Of a stretch of DNA of 64,000 bases, positions 28,070-39,411 are shown piece after piece. The notes below the pieces were generated by a model that was not told where the DNA came from, searched no databases, and was given only the letters and a program-made list of their open reading frames with translations. Origin of the DNA: VRUE01 sp963764365 (GTDB lineage: Bacteria > Actinomycetota > Thermoleophilia > Solirubrobacterales > 70-9); contig CAVXSI010000020.1 in assembly GCA_963764365.1 (NCBI GenBank), forward strand, positions 372,001-436,000, read 5' to 3'. The translations under genes and the position numbers were made by a program. Every line of letters begins with the position of its first letter. Positions within the stretch are counted from its first letter, which is position 1.

Positions 28070-29443
28070 GTGAATGACGCGCCGTCGCGTCCCCGCCTCG
28101 CCGCCCTCGCCTTCGCGGTCGGGCTGGTCCTCGCCGACTCCTCGATCGTCGTCCTGGCGCTGCCGCGGATCTACCGCGACCTCGACACCAGCGTCGCCGG
28201 CGTCACCTGGGTGCTCGTCTCCTTCAACCTGACGATGGCGCTGGCGGCGGTCCCGGCTGCCCACCTGGCGCGAAGGGTCGGCCCCGGCCGGGCCGCGGCC
28301 CTCGGGCTCGCGGTCTTCGCCGGCGCCGGCATCGCCTGCGGGCTCTCGTCCGGGCTGAGCACGCTGGTCGCCGCCCGCTGCGTGCAGGCCCTCGGCGGCG
28401 CCGCCGCGGTGACCGCGGTGCTGGAGCTGCTCCCCGCGACGGTCGGCTCCGAACGCCGCGCCGCCGCCGTCTGGGCGACCGCCGGAGCGACCGGCGCCGC
28501 GCTTGGCCCGGCGATCGGCGGCCTGCTGACCGAGCTGGTCTCCTGGCAGTCGATCTTCCTCGTCCAGGCGCCGCTGGCGATCGCCGCCGGGGTGCCGCTG
28601 CTCGCCGTCGCCCGGCACGAGGCGTCGACCTCGGTCCTCAGCTCCGAGCTGAGCCGCACCGGACGTCCCCACCTGCTTGCCAACGCGGCCTTGGCCCTGG
28701 TCTCCGCGGCGATCGCCGCGGCCCTCTTCCTGCTGGTCCTGCTGTTGATCGAAGGCTGGCGGCTGAGCCCGATCGGCGCCGCGATCGTCGTCTCGGCGAT
28801 GCCGCTGGCGGCGCTGCTCGGCAGCCGCCTCGGTCCCGCCACCGGCAGCGCCCGCGCCCGCGCCGCCGCCGGCGCGATCCTCGTCTCCGGCGGCCTCGGC
28901 GGCCTCGCCCTGCTGCCGCGCGCGAACGTCGCCCTGACGCTGCCCCCGCAGCTGCTGGTCGGCGTCGGGCTGGCGCTGGTCCTCTCGGCGCTGACCGAGA
29001 CCGCGCTCGCCGGCCGGGCGCCGCAGGCGATCCACGGCGGCTGGACGATCTCGGCCCGCCACGCCGGGGTGGCGATCGGGCTGATCGTGTTGACGCCGGT
29101 GTTCACGGCCGACATCGCCCGGCAGCGCCGCGACGCGATCGACGCCGGCACCGCCGTCGTCCTCGACGCCCGTGTCAACCCGCTGCTGAAGCTCGGCCTG
29201 GCGCGGCGGATCTCCGAGCGGCTGGAAGGGGAGAGGGGCAAGGTGCCGACGATCGGCCCCGCCTTCGAACCGCTGCCCGAAGATCCCGAAGACCGCGCCG
29301 ACGCGATCCGGCTGCGCGAACAACTGCAGGACCAGCTCGACCGCGCCGCCACCCACGCCTTCAGCCCGTCGTTCGGCCTCGCAGCCCTGCTCGGCCTGCT
29401 GGCGCTGATCCCGATCGGGCTCGCCCGGAGGGTCGAGCTATGA
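28070..29443 (+). CDS. Major facilitator transporter, DHA2-like drug exporter
   Basis: 457 residues with about 12 membrane helices. The start FAVGLVLADSSIVVLALPRIY with Asp in helix 1, WVLVSFNLTMALAAVPAAHLA and the helix-5 segment GATGAALGPAIGGLLTELVSWQSIFLV are typical of proton-driven drug exporters. A soluble loop of about 80 residues (roughly 355-430, LARRISERLEGERGK...) precedes the last helix; this is longer than usual. Start GTG 28070. Substrate unknown. Confidence 0.82.
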   Translation: MNDAPSRPRLAALAFAVGLVLADSSIVVLALPRIYRDLDTSVAGVTWVLVSFNLTMALAAVPAAHLARRVGPGRAAALGLAVFAGAGIACGLSSGLSTLVAARCVQALGGAAAVTAVLELLPATVGSERRAAAVWATAGATGAALGPAIGGLLTELVSWQSIFLVQAPLAIAAGVPLLAVARHEASTSVLSSELSRTGRPHLLANAALALVSAAIAAALFLLVLLLIEGWRLSPIGAAIVVSAMPLAALLGSRLGPATGSARARAAAGAILVSGGLGGLALLPRANVALTLPPQLLVGVGLALVLSALTETALAGRAPQAIHGGWTISARHAGVAIGLIVLTPVFTADIARQRRDAIDAGTAVVLDARVNPLLKLGLARRISERLEGERGKVPTIGPAFEPLPEDPEDRADAIRLREQLQDQLDRAATHAFSPSFGLAALLGLLALIPIGLARRVEL

Positions 29444-29494
29444 GCTTCCGCTGTTCCTTTCCCATGCATAACGTTGAGAACGCACAGTGGAAGC
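29444..29494. repeat. Hairpin directly after the MFS stop
   Basis: 11-bp arms (29444-29454 with 29484-29494, GCTTCCGCTGT, one G-U) around a 29-base AT-richer loop containing CATGCATAACG. It fills the junction between the MFS gene and the next start, like the other junction elements, but its loop is not the same. Confidence 0.6.
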
Positions 29495-29507
29495 GGGGTG
29501 TGGGACC

Positions 29508-30020
29508 GTGAACCGTGGCGCCTGGCTGATCGGCGTCTCGGTGCTCGCCTCGCTGGCCCTGGTCGGCGCCTACCTGGCGGCGGGCGGCTCCTCGTACGAG
29601 CCTGCGAAGACGCAGGACCCCTGCAAGCCGCGCCCCTGGCGCAGTCCCGAAGGCCTGGAGCAGATCGCCGAACAGTTCTCGCTCTCGGCTCTCGACGGCG
29701 CCGCCTGCAAGCTCGGGGTCAGCCGCGAGACGCTGGCGCGGGCGCTGGCGACGCCGCAGTCGCGCGAACGCTTCACCCGTCGCTACCGGATCGACGACGC
29801 CGAGCTGGCGCGGGCTGTCCGCGCCGGCCTGCTGCGGGCGGTCTCCGACGCCGAAGAAGCGGGAGCGCTGAGCCCGATCCTGGCGGCGCCGCTGCGCGCG
29901 TTCGTGCGGCAGATCCCACTCGACCAGGCGATCGAACTCGTCAAGGACGCACGCTCGCTGCTGAACCGCGCCCAGTCCTTCCTCGGCCCGGCCGAAGGCC
30001 TGCTCGAACTCCTGCCCTAG
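29508..30020 (+). CDS. Single-pass exported protein of unknown function
   Basis: 170 residues from GTG 29508. One N-terminal helix (GAWLIGVSVLASLALVGAYLAAGG) acts as anchor or signal. The rest is soluble and helical: DPCKPRPWRSPEGLEQIAEQ, LSALDGAACKLGVSRETLARAL, RYRIDDAELARAVRAGLLRAV, with two cysteines that could pair. The helix-turn-helix-like LGVSRETLARAL is probably chance. No family recognised. An upstream GTG 29487 is less likely because the basic residue then helix pattern begins at 29508. Confidence 0.6.
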   Translation: MNRGAWLIGVSVLASLALVGAYLAAGGSSYEPAKTQDPCKPRPWRSPEGLEQIAEQFSLSALDGAACKLGVSRETLARALATPQSRERFTRRYRIDDAELARAVRAGLLRAVSDAEEAGALSPILAAPLRAFVRQIPLDQAIELVKDARSLLNRAQSFLGPAEGLLELLP

Positions 30021-30060
30021 TCAAGCCGCCCGCGGACGCGGGGGTAGGGAGAGGCGCCGC

Positions 30061-30309
30061 TCAGTCCTTGTACTTGAAGCGCTGGTTCTTGACGCTCCAC
30101 TCGATCCCCTCGCAGAACTCCTCCGGCGTCACCTTCAGCACGCCGCAGAGCTTGATCAGCGTCCCCAACCGCGGCTCGCGGCCGCCGCGCTCGAGCAGCG
30201 AGATCTCGGTTCGGTGCAGATCGCAGCGGAAGCCGAGTTCCTCCTGAGAGATCCGAGCCTTCTTCCTCGCCTTCTTCAGGCTCTTGGCGAATCTGTCACG
30301 TGGTTTCAT
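30061..30309 (-). CDS. Xre-family helix-turn-helix regulator
   Basis: 82 residues, nearly all a Cro/C1-type DNA-binding domain: SLKKARKKARISQEELGFRCDLHRTEISLLERGGREPRLGTL by family reading, with the recognition helix around DLHRTEISLLERG. The N-terminus is very basic (KPRDRFAKSLKKARKKA). Base composition is lower in GC than its neighbours, and it stands alone between convergent and divergent genes, both signs of possible horizontal origin. Its target may be its own upstream region, 30310-30435. Confidence 0.8.
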   Translation of the reverse strand: MKPRDRFAKSLKKARKKARISQEELGFRCDLHRTEISLLERGGREPRLGTLIKLCGVLKVTPEEFCEGIEWSVKNQRFKYKD

Positions 30310-30435
30310 GGCGGCTGATTCTCTTTGTCTGACGACAGAAGGACTACAGACAACGGCTCACCGCAGCAAACCGCGGTGTTTATCACGGATCGCGCGATAG
30401 CGGAGCGGACTGGGCTGCTCGCTAAGGTGGCTGGG
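30310..30435. promoter_or_regulatory. Divergent regulatory gap between the Xre gene and uvrB
   Basis: 126 bases, less GC-rich than average. It contains CACCGC/GCGGTG arms (around 30360-30380) next to TGTTTATCAC, and TCTGACGACAGAAGGACTACAGACA with the repeated word ACAGA. These are candidate operators for the Xre protein, and uvrB promoter elements may also be here. Nothing more definite can be said. Confidence 0.3.
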
Positions 30436-30502
30436 TGAGCGCGGAAGCGACCGAACGTCCGTATCCGATGCTTCGCGAGGGAGTGAAGCGGGAACATCTG
30501 TG
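30436..30502 (+). repeat. Junction element (family H) directly upstream of uvrB
   Basis: Starts TGAGCGCGGAAGCGACCGAA, centre GTCCGTATCCGATGCTTCGCG, and ends in GAAGCGGGAACATCTGTG just before the uvrB ATG. Unlike most copies it does not follow a stop codon of an upstream gene on the same strand. Confidence 0.8.
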
Positions 30503-32500
30503 ATGCCCGAGTTCAAGCTCAATCCCGCCTACACGCCGGCCGCCGACCAGCCCGCCGCGATCGCCGGCTTGGCCGAGGGGCTTGGCAGGGGCGAACGGTT
30601 CCAGACGCTGCTCGGCGCGACCGGGACCGGGAAGACCTTCACGATGGCGGGGACGATCGAGGCGGTCCAGCGCCCGACCCTGGTAATCGCCCACAACAAG
30701 ACGCTCGCCGCGCAGCTCTGCAACGAGTTCCGCGAGTTCTTCCCCGACAACGCGGTCGAGTACTTCGTCTCCTACTACGACTACTACCAGCCCGAGGCAT
30801 ACGTGCCGGCGCAGGACCTCTACATCGAGAAGGACTCCTCGATCAACGACGAGATCGACCGCCTGCGCCACGCGGCGACGGCGGCGCTTTTCGCGCGCCG
30901 CGACGTGATCATCGTCGCCTCGGTGTCCTGCATCTACGGGATCGGCTCGCCCCAGGTCTACAACGAAAAAATGCAGCTGTTCAAGGTCGGGAAGACGCTC
31001 GACCGCGACGAGGTGCTGCGCAAGCTGGTGAAGATGCAATACCAGCGCAACGACACGGCGCTCGGCCGCGGCGCCTTCCGCGCCCGCGGCGAGGTGTTGG
31101 AGATCATGCCCTCCTACGCCGAGTCGGCCTACCGGATCGCCCTGTTCGGCGACGAGATCGAGGCGATCCAGCACTTCGACCCGCTGACCGGCGAGGTGCT
31201 CGACACGATCGACCACGTCTCGGTCTGGCCCGCGTCCCACTACGTGACCAGAGACGAGACACTGGAGCGCGCGGTCGAGGAAATCCGCGCTGAGCTGAAC
31301 TCGCGCACGGCCGAGCTCGAGGGCGAAGGCAAGCAGCTCGAGGCACACCGGCTGCGCCAGCGCACCGCCTACGACATCGAGATGCTTAAGGAGCTCGGCT
31401 TCACCTCGGGGATCGAGAACTACTCGCGGATCCTCGACGGCCGCCGGCACGGCAGCCCGCCGCACACGCTGATCGACTACTTCCCCGACGACTTCGTCGT
31501 CTTCGTCGACGAGTCCCACCAGACGATTCCGCAGATCGGCGGCATGTACGAGGGCGACCGCTCGCGCAAGCAGACCCTGATCGACTACGGCTTCCGGCTG
31601 CCCTCGGCGATCGATAACCGGCCGCTGAAGTTCGACGAGTTCCTCGACCGGGTCGACCGGCTGGTGATGGTCTCGGCGACGCCGGGGCCGTTCGAGCGGG
31701 CCGAGTCGACCCGGATCGTCGAGCAGATCGTCCGCCCGACCGGGATCGTCGACCCGGAGATCGAGGTGCGTGAGACGCGCAACCAGATCGACGACCTGAT
31801 GAACGAGATCAAGGCCCGGGCCGAGGCCGGCGACCGCGTCCTCGTCACCACCCTGACCAAGAAGATGGCCGAGGACCTGACCGGCTACCTGCTCGAGTAC
31901 GGGGTCAAGGTGCGCTATCTGCACTCCGAGATCGACACCCTGGAACGGATCCAGATCGTCCGCGACCTGCGGCTCGGCGAGTACGACGTGCTGGTCGGGG
32001 TCAACCTGCTGCGCGAGGGGCTCGACCTGCCCGAGGTCTCGCTGGTGGCGATCCTCGACGCCGACAAGGAGGGCTTCCTGCGCGGCGAGACCAGCCTCGT
32101 GCAGACGATCGGCCGCGCCGCCCGCAACGTCAACGGCCGGGTGCTGATGTACGCCGACAGGGAGACCGACTCGATGCGGGCGGCGATCCGCGAGACGGAC
32201 CGCCGCCGGGCGATCCAGCTCGCCTACAACGAGGAGCACGGGATCACCCCGGCGACCGTCCGTAAGGGGATCTCCGAGATGGCCGAGTTCCTGGCGATCG
32301 AGGACCGGGCGCCGAAGCGCCGCCGCCGCAAGCGCGGCGAGGAGTACGCCGACCCGGCCGAGCTGGAGAAGACGATCGTCGCGCTCGAGGAGGAGATGCT
32401 GGCGGCGGCCGACGACCTCCGCTTCGAGGAGGCCGGCCGCCTGCGCGACGAGCTGAAGGAGCTGCGCCGCGATCTCGATGGGATGACGGCGGGGGCCTAG
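30503..32500 (+). CDS. uvrB: Excinuclease ABC subunit B
   Basis: 665-residue helicase-like damage-verification subunit of nucleotide excision repair. Walker A LLGATGTGKTFTMA, the beta-hairpin region YYDYYQPEAYVP, Walker B VVFVDESHQTIPQI, LVMVSATPGPFE, LVGVNLLREGLDLPEVSLV, QTIGRAARN and the C-terminal UVR motif LRFEEAGRLRDELKEL that contacts UvrC. ATG 30503 has a GTG directly in front. uvrA lies 840 bases downstream in the same direction, separated by a thioredoxin-like gene. Confidence 0.97.
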   Translation: MPEFKLNPAYTPAADQPAAIAGLAEGLGRGERFQTLLGATGTGKTFTMAGTIEAVQRPTLVIAHNKTLAAQLCNEFREFFPDNAVEYFVSYYDYYQPEAYVPAQDLYIEKDSSINDEIDRLRHAATAALFARRDVIIVASVSCIYGIGSPQVYNEKMQLFKVGKTLDRDEVLRKLVKMQYQRNDTALGRGAFRARGEVLEIMPSYAESAYRIALFGDEIEAIQHFDPLTGEVLDTIDHVSVWPASHYVTRDETLERAVEEIRAELNSRTAELEGEGKQLEAHRLRQRTAYDIEMLKELGFTSGIENYSRILDGRRHGSPPHTLIDYFPDDFVVFVDESHQTIPQIGGMYEGDRSRKQTLIDYGFRLPSAIDNRPLKFDEFLDRVDRLVMVSATPGPFERAESTRIVEQIVRPTGIVDPEIEVRETRNQIDDLMNEIKARAEAGDRVLVTTLTKKMAEDLTGYLLEYGVKVRYLHSEIDTLERIQIVRDLRLGEYDVLVGVNLLREGLDLPEVSLVAILDADKEGFLRGETSLVQTIGRAARNVNGRVLMYADRETDSMRAAIRETDRRRAIQLAYNEEHGITPATVRKGISEMAEFLAIEDRAPKRRRRKRGEEYADPAELEKTIVALEEEMLAAADDLRFEEAGRLRDELKELRRDLDGMTAGA

Positions 32501-32501
32501 G

Positions 32502-33239
32502 TTGGCGATCGACGTCGACGAGGCGAGCTTCGAGCGGCAGGTGGTCGAGCGCTCCCGCCAGGTCCCGGTGGTGGTCGACTTCTGGGCCGAGTGGTGCGGG
32601 CCCTGCCGGACGCTGAGCCCGGCGCTGGAGGCGGCCGAGGCGGCCCGCGCCGGCAATGTCGTCCTCGCCAAGGTCGACGTCGACTCCAACCAAGGGCTCG
32701 CCGCCCGCTTCGGAGTGCAGGGCATCCCGGCGGTGAAGGCGTTCCGCGACGGTGCCGTCGTCGACGAGTTCGTCGGCGCCGTGCCGAAGGCCAAGGTCGA
32801 AGAGATGTTCGACGGGCTGGCCCCGTCGCGGGCAGACGAGCTGCTCGCCGCCGGCGACGAGCTGTCGCTGCGCGAGGCGGCTGACCTGGAGCCGCGGCGC
32901 GCCGACATCGCGGTCGCCCTGGCCCGGGCGAGGCTCGAGCGCGGCGCCGAGGAGGAGGCGCTGGAAGCGGTGCAGGGCCACGAGGGCGACTTCGCCGCCG
33001 AAGGGATTGCCGCCAGGGTCGGGCTGAAGAAGGCCGGCATCGCCGAGGGCGCTTTCGAGGCGCTCGACCGCGGCGAGCGCGGGACCGCGCTGGACGGCCT
33101 CCTCGCCGCGATCGACGGCGCCGGCGAGGACACCCGCGAGCAGATCCGCCGCGCCGTCGTCGGCGTCCTCAGCGAGCTCGACCCGGCTGACCCGGTCGCC
33201 CGCGAGTACCGCAAACGCCTCGCCGCCGCTCTGTATTGA
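32502..33239 (+). CDS. Thioredoxin-domain protein with helical tail, CnoX/YbbN-like
   Basis: 245 residues. The N-terminal thioredoxin fold (1-110) carries VVDFWAEWCGPCRTLSPAL with an intact WCGPC, GVQGIPAVKAF and the cis-Pro. The remainder is a TPR-like helical domain (AADLEPRRADIAVALARARLERGAEEEAL, LLAAIDGAGEDTREQIRRAVV) as in CnoX, a chaperone-like protein that guards substrates against oxidation. Starts at TTG 32502, one base after the uvrB stop. Confidence 0.87.
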   Translation: MAIDVDEASFERQVVERSRQVPVVVDFWAEWCGPCRTLSPALEAAEAARAGNVVLAKVDVDSNQGLAARFGVQGIPAVKAFRDGAVVDEFVGAVPKAKVEEMFDGLAPSRADELLAAGDELSLREAADLEPRRADIAVALARARLERGAEEEALEAVQGHEGDFAAEGIAARVGLKKAGIAEGAFEALDRGERGTALDGLLAAIDGAGEDTREQIRRAVVGVLSELDPADPVAREYRKRLAAALY

Positions 33240-33245
33240 GGGAGG

Positions 33246-33290
33246 GCGCGTTCGAGCTTTGGCCCGCAAAGCGGCACAAACCTCGAGCGC
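33246..33290. repeat. Imperfect family B-like hairpin between the thioredoxin gene and uvrA
   Basis: Outer arms 33246-33261 and 33277-33290 pair with a 2-base bulge and one mismatch. An inner CCGC/GCGG stem closes over AAA. The 3' half GCGGCACAAAC resembles GCGACACAAAA of the hairpin at 36309-36345. Confidence 0.5.
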
Positions 33291-33342
33291 ACCTCGATTT
33301 CGCCGGGGGAACGTCTGTTCGCCTGGGTAGACTCGATGGGTA

Positions 33343-36300
<2,958 letters not shown>

Positions 36301-36308
36301 GAGCCGGT

Positions 36309-36345
36309 TGGCGGTTTTGTATCGCATAGCGACACAAAACCGCCA
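36309..36345. repeat. Family B hairpin (copy 3) between uvrA and the ROK kinase
   Basis: Perfect 12-bp arms (36309-36320 with 36334-36345, TGGCGGTTTTGT), a mismatch, then a TCGC/GCGA stem over ATA. On the minus strand the tip reads TATGCGATACAAAACCGCC, matching the start region of the DUF559 genes although no such gene follows. It sits between convergent stops and could serve as a terminator. Confidence 0.85.
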
Positions 36346-36351
36346 TGCTCT

Positions 36352-37311
36352 TCAGTCCGAGACGAGCAGGCTGGCGCCGATCGCGCCGCCCAGGTCGCCG
36401 AGCTCGGCGACCTCGACCCGCGGCGGGCGGTCGTCGACGAAGAGGTGCTTGTGCATCTCCTTCGTCAGGTGGTCCATGAAGCGGTCGCCGAAGCGCACTC
36501 CGAGGCCGCCGCCGAGCACCACCGCTTCGACGTCGAGCAGGTTGACGGCGGAGGCGATCCCGGTCCCGAGGTAGCGAACGGCACGGCGCAGCAGGCTCTC
36601 GGTCAGCGGGTCTTCCTCACGCAGCGCGTGCTCCCAGACCGAGCTGGTGAGCCGGTCTTTGCCCCGCTTCTCCATGACCTTGAAGAGGTCGGTTTCGACG
36701 CCTTCGGAGTGCTCGCGGCGCGCCCGCGCCTCCATCGCCGCCCGCCCGGCGTAGGCCTCGAGGCAGCCGCGCCGCCCGCAGGGGCAGCGGGCGCCGTTGC
36801 GCTTGACCACGGTGTGGCCGATCTCCCCGGCGGCGCCGCGGCCGAGCCAGGGCTTGCCGCGGAGGACGATGCCGCCGCCGACCCCGGTGCCCCACCAGAC
36901 GCCGAGCAGCGAGTCGTGGCCGCGCCCGGCGCCGAGCCGGTGCTCGCCTTCGACCGCGACCTGGACATCGTTGCCGATCCGCACCGGGGCCCCCAGCGCC
37001 TTCGAAAGGGCTTCGCCGAGCGGGAAGCTGCCCTCCCAGCCGGGCAGGTTGCGGGCGCCGGAGACGACCCCGGTCGCTCCGTCGGCGTCGCCCGGCGAGC
37101 CGACCCCGATTCCGGCCAGATCCTCGGGCTTGACGCCCGCCGCCGAGGCGGCTTCGCGCAGCGCGTCCTCGATCGCCCCGGCGACGCCGGGCGGGCCGCC
37201 CTCGGTCGGGGTCGGCTGGCGCGCTTCTCCCAGCAGCTTGCCGTCGCCGTCGACTACGACCGTCTGGATCTTGGTGCCGCCGAGGTCGATGCCGCCGCGC
37301 AGGTCGCTCAA
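36352..37311 (-). CDS. ROK-family sugar kinase (glucokinase-like)
   Basis: 319 residues. Phosphate-binding GGIDLGGTKIQTVVVDGDG at the N-terminus, GVGSPGDADG, the ROK signature with zinc ligands GARCPCGRRGCLEAYAGRAA, and VVLGGGLGVRFG near the end. Most relatives are polyphosphate/ATP glucokinases or N-acetylmannosamine kinases; glucose is a fair guess next to a phosphofructokinase-bearing genome, not proven. The start is TTG 37311, backed by a strong Shine-Dalgarno GGGAGGAA seven bases upstream, which is provided by the end of a junction element. Confidence 0.88.
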   Translation of the reverse strand: MSDLRGGIDLGGTKIQTVVVDGDGKLLGEARQPTPTEGGPPGVAGAIEDALREAASAAGVKPEDLAGIGVGSPGDADGATGVVSGARNLPGWEGSFPLGEALSKALGAPVRIGNDVQVAVEGEHRLGAGRGHDSLLGVWWGTGVGGGIVLRGKPWLGRGAAGEIGHTVVKRNGARCPCGRRGCLEAYAGRAAMEARARREHSEGVETDLFKVMEKRGKDRLTSSVWEHALREEDPLTESLLRRAVRYLGTGIASAVNLLDVEAVVLGGGLGVRFGDRFMDHLTKEMHKHLFVDDRPPRVEVAELGDLGGAIGASLLVSD

Positions 37312-37380
37312 GATAATTCCTCCCGCTTCGCTCCCGGCGCGAAAGACCAGATATGGACGCTTGGTCGCTCCGCGCTCACA
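37312..37380 (-). repeat. Junction element (family H) upstream of the ROK kinase
   Basis: Minus-strand reading: TGAGCGCGGAGCGACCAAGCG, centre GTCCATATCTGGTCTTTCGCG (split here in parts), then GGGAGCGAAGCGGGAGGAA. The GGGAGGAA end acts as the ribosome-binding site of the kinase. Same orientation relative to the downstream gene as at uvrB, panB and malic enzyme. Confidence 0.8.
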
Positions 37381-37401
37381 TGCGTCAGTGTATGCACCCG
37401 C

Positions 37402-37986
37402 ATGGGCGACCGAGGCTGGCGTGTCTGGTGGGCGAAGCGGCGCTGGTACGAGCGCAACCATCGCCGGCGGCGGCGCTGGCGGATCGATCGGCATGCCGCC
37501 CGCGGCGGCTTCTTCGTTCGCCATCCGGTCGAGGGCGAGCTGCTGGAGGCGCTCGACGAGGGCCGGCTGACGATCGGCGAGGGGACGCTGCTGGAGCCGG
37601 GCTGCTGGCTGACCCTCGCGCCCGAGGCGCGGATCGCGATCGGGGCCGGCTGTTTCCTCAACCGCAACACGATGCTCGCCGCCCAGGGGGAGATTGTCGT
37701 CGGCGACCACACGATGCTCGCCAACGGCTGCTTCGTCGGCGACGCCGAACACCGCTTCGACGACCCCGAGCTGCCGATCACCTGGCAGGGCTTCACCAGC
37801 AAGGGGCCGGTGCGGATCGGCGCCAACTGCTGGCTCGGGGTCAACGTCGCTGTGACCAGCGGCGTGACGATCGGCGAGCGCTGCGTGATCGGCGCCAACT
37901 CGGTCGTCACCCGAGACCTGCCGCCGCGGGCGATCGCCGCGGGCGCGCCCGCCAGTGTGATCAAGGACATCGAGTTCCGCTCCTGA
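37402..37986 (+). CDS. Hexapeptide-repeat acyltransferase
   Basis: 194 residues forming a left-handed beta helix of the LbetaH family: IGEGTLLEPGCWLTLAPEA, IAIGAGCFLNRNTMLAA, EIVVGDHTMLANGCFVGDAEH, VRIGANCWLGVNVAVTSG, VTIGERCVIGANSVVTRDLP and PRAIAAGAPASVIKD. The His in VGDAEHRF and the loop before the last coils are as in sugar or chloramphenicol O-acetyltransferases. The N-terminus is very basic (WAKRRWYERNHRRRRRWR). Acceptor unknown; a cell-envelope sugar is plausible. Confidence 0.82.
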   Translation: MGDRGWRVWWAKRRWYERNHRRRRRWRIDRHAARGGFFVRHPVEGELLEALDEGRLTIGEGTLLEPGCWLTLAPEARIAIGAGCFLNRNTMLAAQGEIVVGDHTMLANGCFVGDAEHRFDDPELPITWQGFTSKGPVRIGANCWLGVNVAVTSGVTIGERCVIGANSVVTRDLPPRAIAAGAPASVIKDIEFRS

Positions 37987-38025
37987 GCTTCTATAATCCG
38001 CCACAGCGGCCGTGACCCCGAGGGC

Positions 38026-38934
38026 ATGGACCACGAGATGAGCCTCGCACTGACTGAGCCTTCGCATGCAAACGCCGGCGTGAAGCTGGTTCGCGCCAAG
38101 GGCGACCTGCGCGCCGCGCTGGCCGCGCCGCGCCGCGAGGGGAGTTCGATCGGCCTTGTGCCGACGATGGGCTGCCTGCACGAGGGGCACCTGTCGCTGC
38201 TGCGCGCCGCCCGCGAGCAGTGCGACGTCGTCGTCATGAGCCTGTTCGTCAACCCGGCCCAGTTCGGCCCCGGCGAGGACCTCGACCGCTACCCGCGCGA
38301 CGAGGGGCGCGACGCCGAACTGGCCGCCGCCGCCGGCGTCGACCTGATCTACGCGCCCACAGTCGAGGAGGTCTACCCGGAGGGGTTCGCGACCGCGGTC
38401 GAGGTCGCCGGCCTGACCGAGGTCCTCGAGGGCGACCCGGCGCGGCGCGGCCCCGGCCATTTCCGCGGCGTCACCACGGTCGTCGCCAAGCTCTTCAACA
38501 GCGTCCAGCCCGACGCCGCCTACTTCGGCCAGAAGGACGCACAGCAGCTGGCGGCGATCCGCCGCATGGTGCGGGACCTCGACTTGCCGCTGCGGATCGA
38601 GGGGCTGCCGACCGTCCGCGAGCCCGACGGGCTGGCGATGAGCTCGCGCAACGCCTACCTCGGGCCGGCCGAGCGCGAGCGCGCCGTCGCCCTCTCGGGC
38701 GCCCTGACCGCGGTCGAGCGAGTCGCCCGCGCCGAGTCGCTCGCCGCCGGCCTCGCCGCCGGCCGCCGCGAGCTGGCCGCCGCCGGGATCGAGCCCGAGT
38801 ACCTCGAGGCGCGCGATCCCGACGATCTCTTCCCGGTCGCCGAGCTCGGCGACCGCCCCGTGCTCGTCGCGCTCGCCGCCCGGGTCGGCGCGGCGCGGCT
38901 GATCGACAACGTCCTGATCGACCCGAGAGCTTAG
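38026..38934 (+). CDS. panC: Pantothenate synthetase
   Basis: Joins pantoate and beta-alanine using ATP; 302 residues. Seen: VPTMGCLHEGHLSLLRAAR (nucleotidyltransferase HxGH), VMSLFVNPAQFGPGEDLDRYPR, YPEGFATAVEV, YFGQKDAQQLAAIRRMV and the KMSKS-like MSSRNAYLGP. ATG 38026; ATG 38038 four codons later is an alternative. First of panC-panD-panB in a row, giving the whole path from ketoisovalerate and aspartate to pantothenate except PanE. Confidence 0.96.
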   Translation: MDHEMSLALTEPSHANAGVKLVRAKGDLRAALAAPRREGSSIGLVPTMGCLHEGHLSLLRAAREQCDVVVMSLFVNPAQFGPGEDLDRYPRDEGRDAELAAAAGVDLIYAPTVEEVYPEGFATAVEVAGLTEVLEGDPARRGPGHFRGVTTVVAKLFNSVQPDAAYFGQKDAQQLAAIRRMVRDLDLPLRIEGLPTVREPDGLAMSSRNAYLGPAERERAVALSGALTAVERVARAESLAAGLAAGRRELAAAGIEPEYLEARDPDDLFPVAELGDRPVLVALAARVGAARLIDNVLIDPRA

Positions 38935-38956
38935 AAACCCGCAAAGAGGAGATCCG

Positions 38957-39337
38957 ATGCAGAGGCAGATGCTGAAGTCGAAGATCCACCGGGCGACGGT
39001 GACCGATTGCGACGTCGAGTACGTCGGCAGCATCACGATCGACACCGAGCTGATGGCCGCCGCCGAGATGATCACGAACGAGCAGGTGCACGTCTGGGAC
39101 ATCGACAACGGCGCCCGCTTCGTCACCTACGTGATCGACGGCGAGCGCGGCTCGGGGACGATCCAGGTCAACGGCGCCGCCGCCCACCTGGCCCGGCCCG
39201 GCGACAGGATCATCGTCGCCAGCTTCGGCGCCTACGACGAGGCCGACCTCGAGTCCTACTCGCCGCTCGTCGTCCACGTCGGCGAGGACAATGCGATCTC
39301 CGCCGTCGACAGCCGCCCCGAGGTGCTGTTGTCATGA
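38957..39337 (+). CDS. panD: Aspartate 1-decarboxylase proenzyme
   Basis: 126 residues. The pyruvoyl enzyme is made by self-cleavage at Gly-Ser in VEYVGSITID; the catalytic Lys is in MLKSKIHRATVT and the Tyr in FVTYVIDGERGSG. NGAAAHLARPGDRIIVASF is the conserved end region. A good Shine-Dalgarno (AGAGGAG) sits eight bases before the ATG. The stop overlaps an ATG (ATGA at 39334-39337) that looks like a lost or duplicated panB start, followed by a junction element. Confidence 0.96.
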   Translation: MQRQMLKSKIHRATVTDCDVEYVGSITIDTELMAAAEMITNEQVHVWDIDNGARFVTYVIDGERGSGTIQVNGAAAHLARPGDRIIVASFGAYDEADLESYSPLVVHVGEDNAISAVDSRPEVLLS

Positions 39338-39411
39338 GCGCGGTAGCGACCGAACGTCCATGTCTGGTTCTTCGCGAGGGAGCGACGCGGGAAGTGTTGT
39401 CATGAGCGCGG
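39328..39411 (+). repeat. Junction element (family H) flanked by 16-bp direct repeats between panD and panB
   Basis: GTTGTCATGAGCGCGG occurs at 39328-39343 and again at 39396-39411. Between them lies a junction element (AGCGACCGAACG, centre GTCCATGTCTGGTTCTTCGCG in two parts, GGGAGCGACGCGGGAA). Each direct repeat contains ATGA: the first is the panD stop, the second the panB start. This is what an insertion into an ATGA stop/start overlap with target duplication would leave. Confidence 0.85.
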
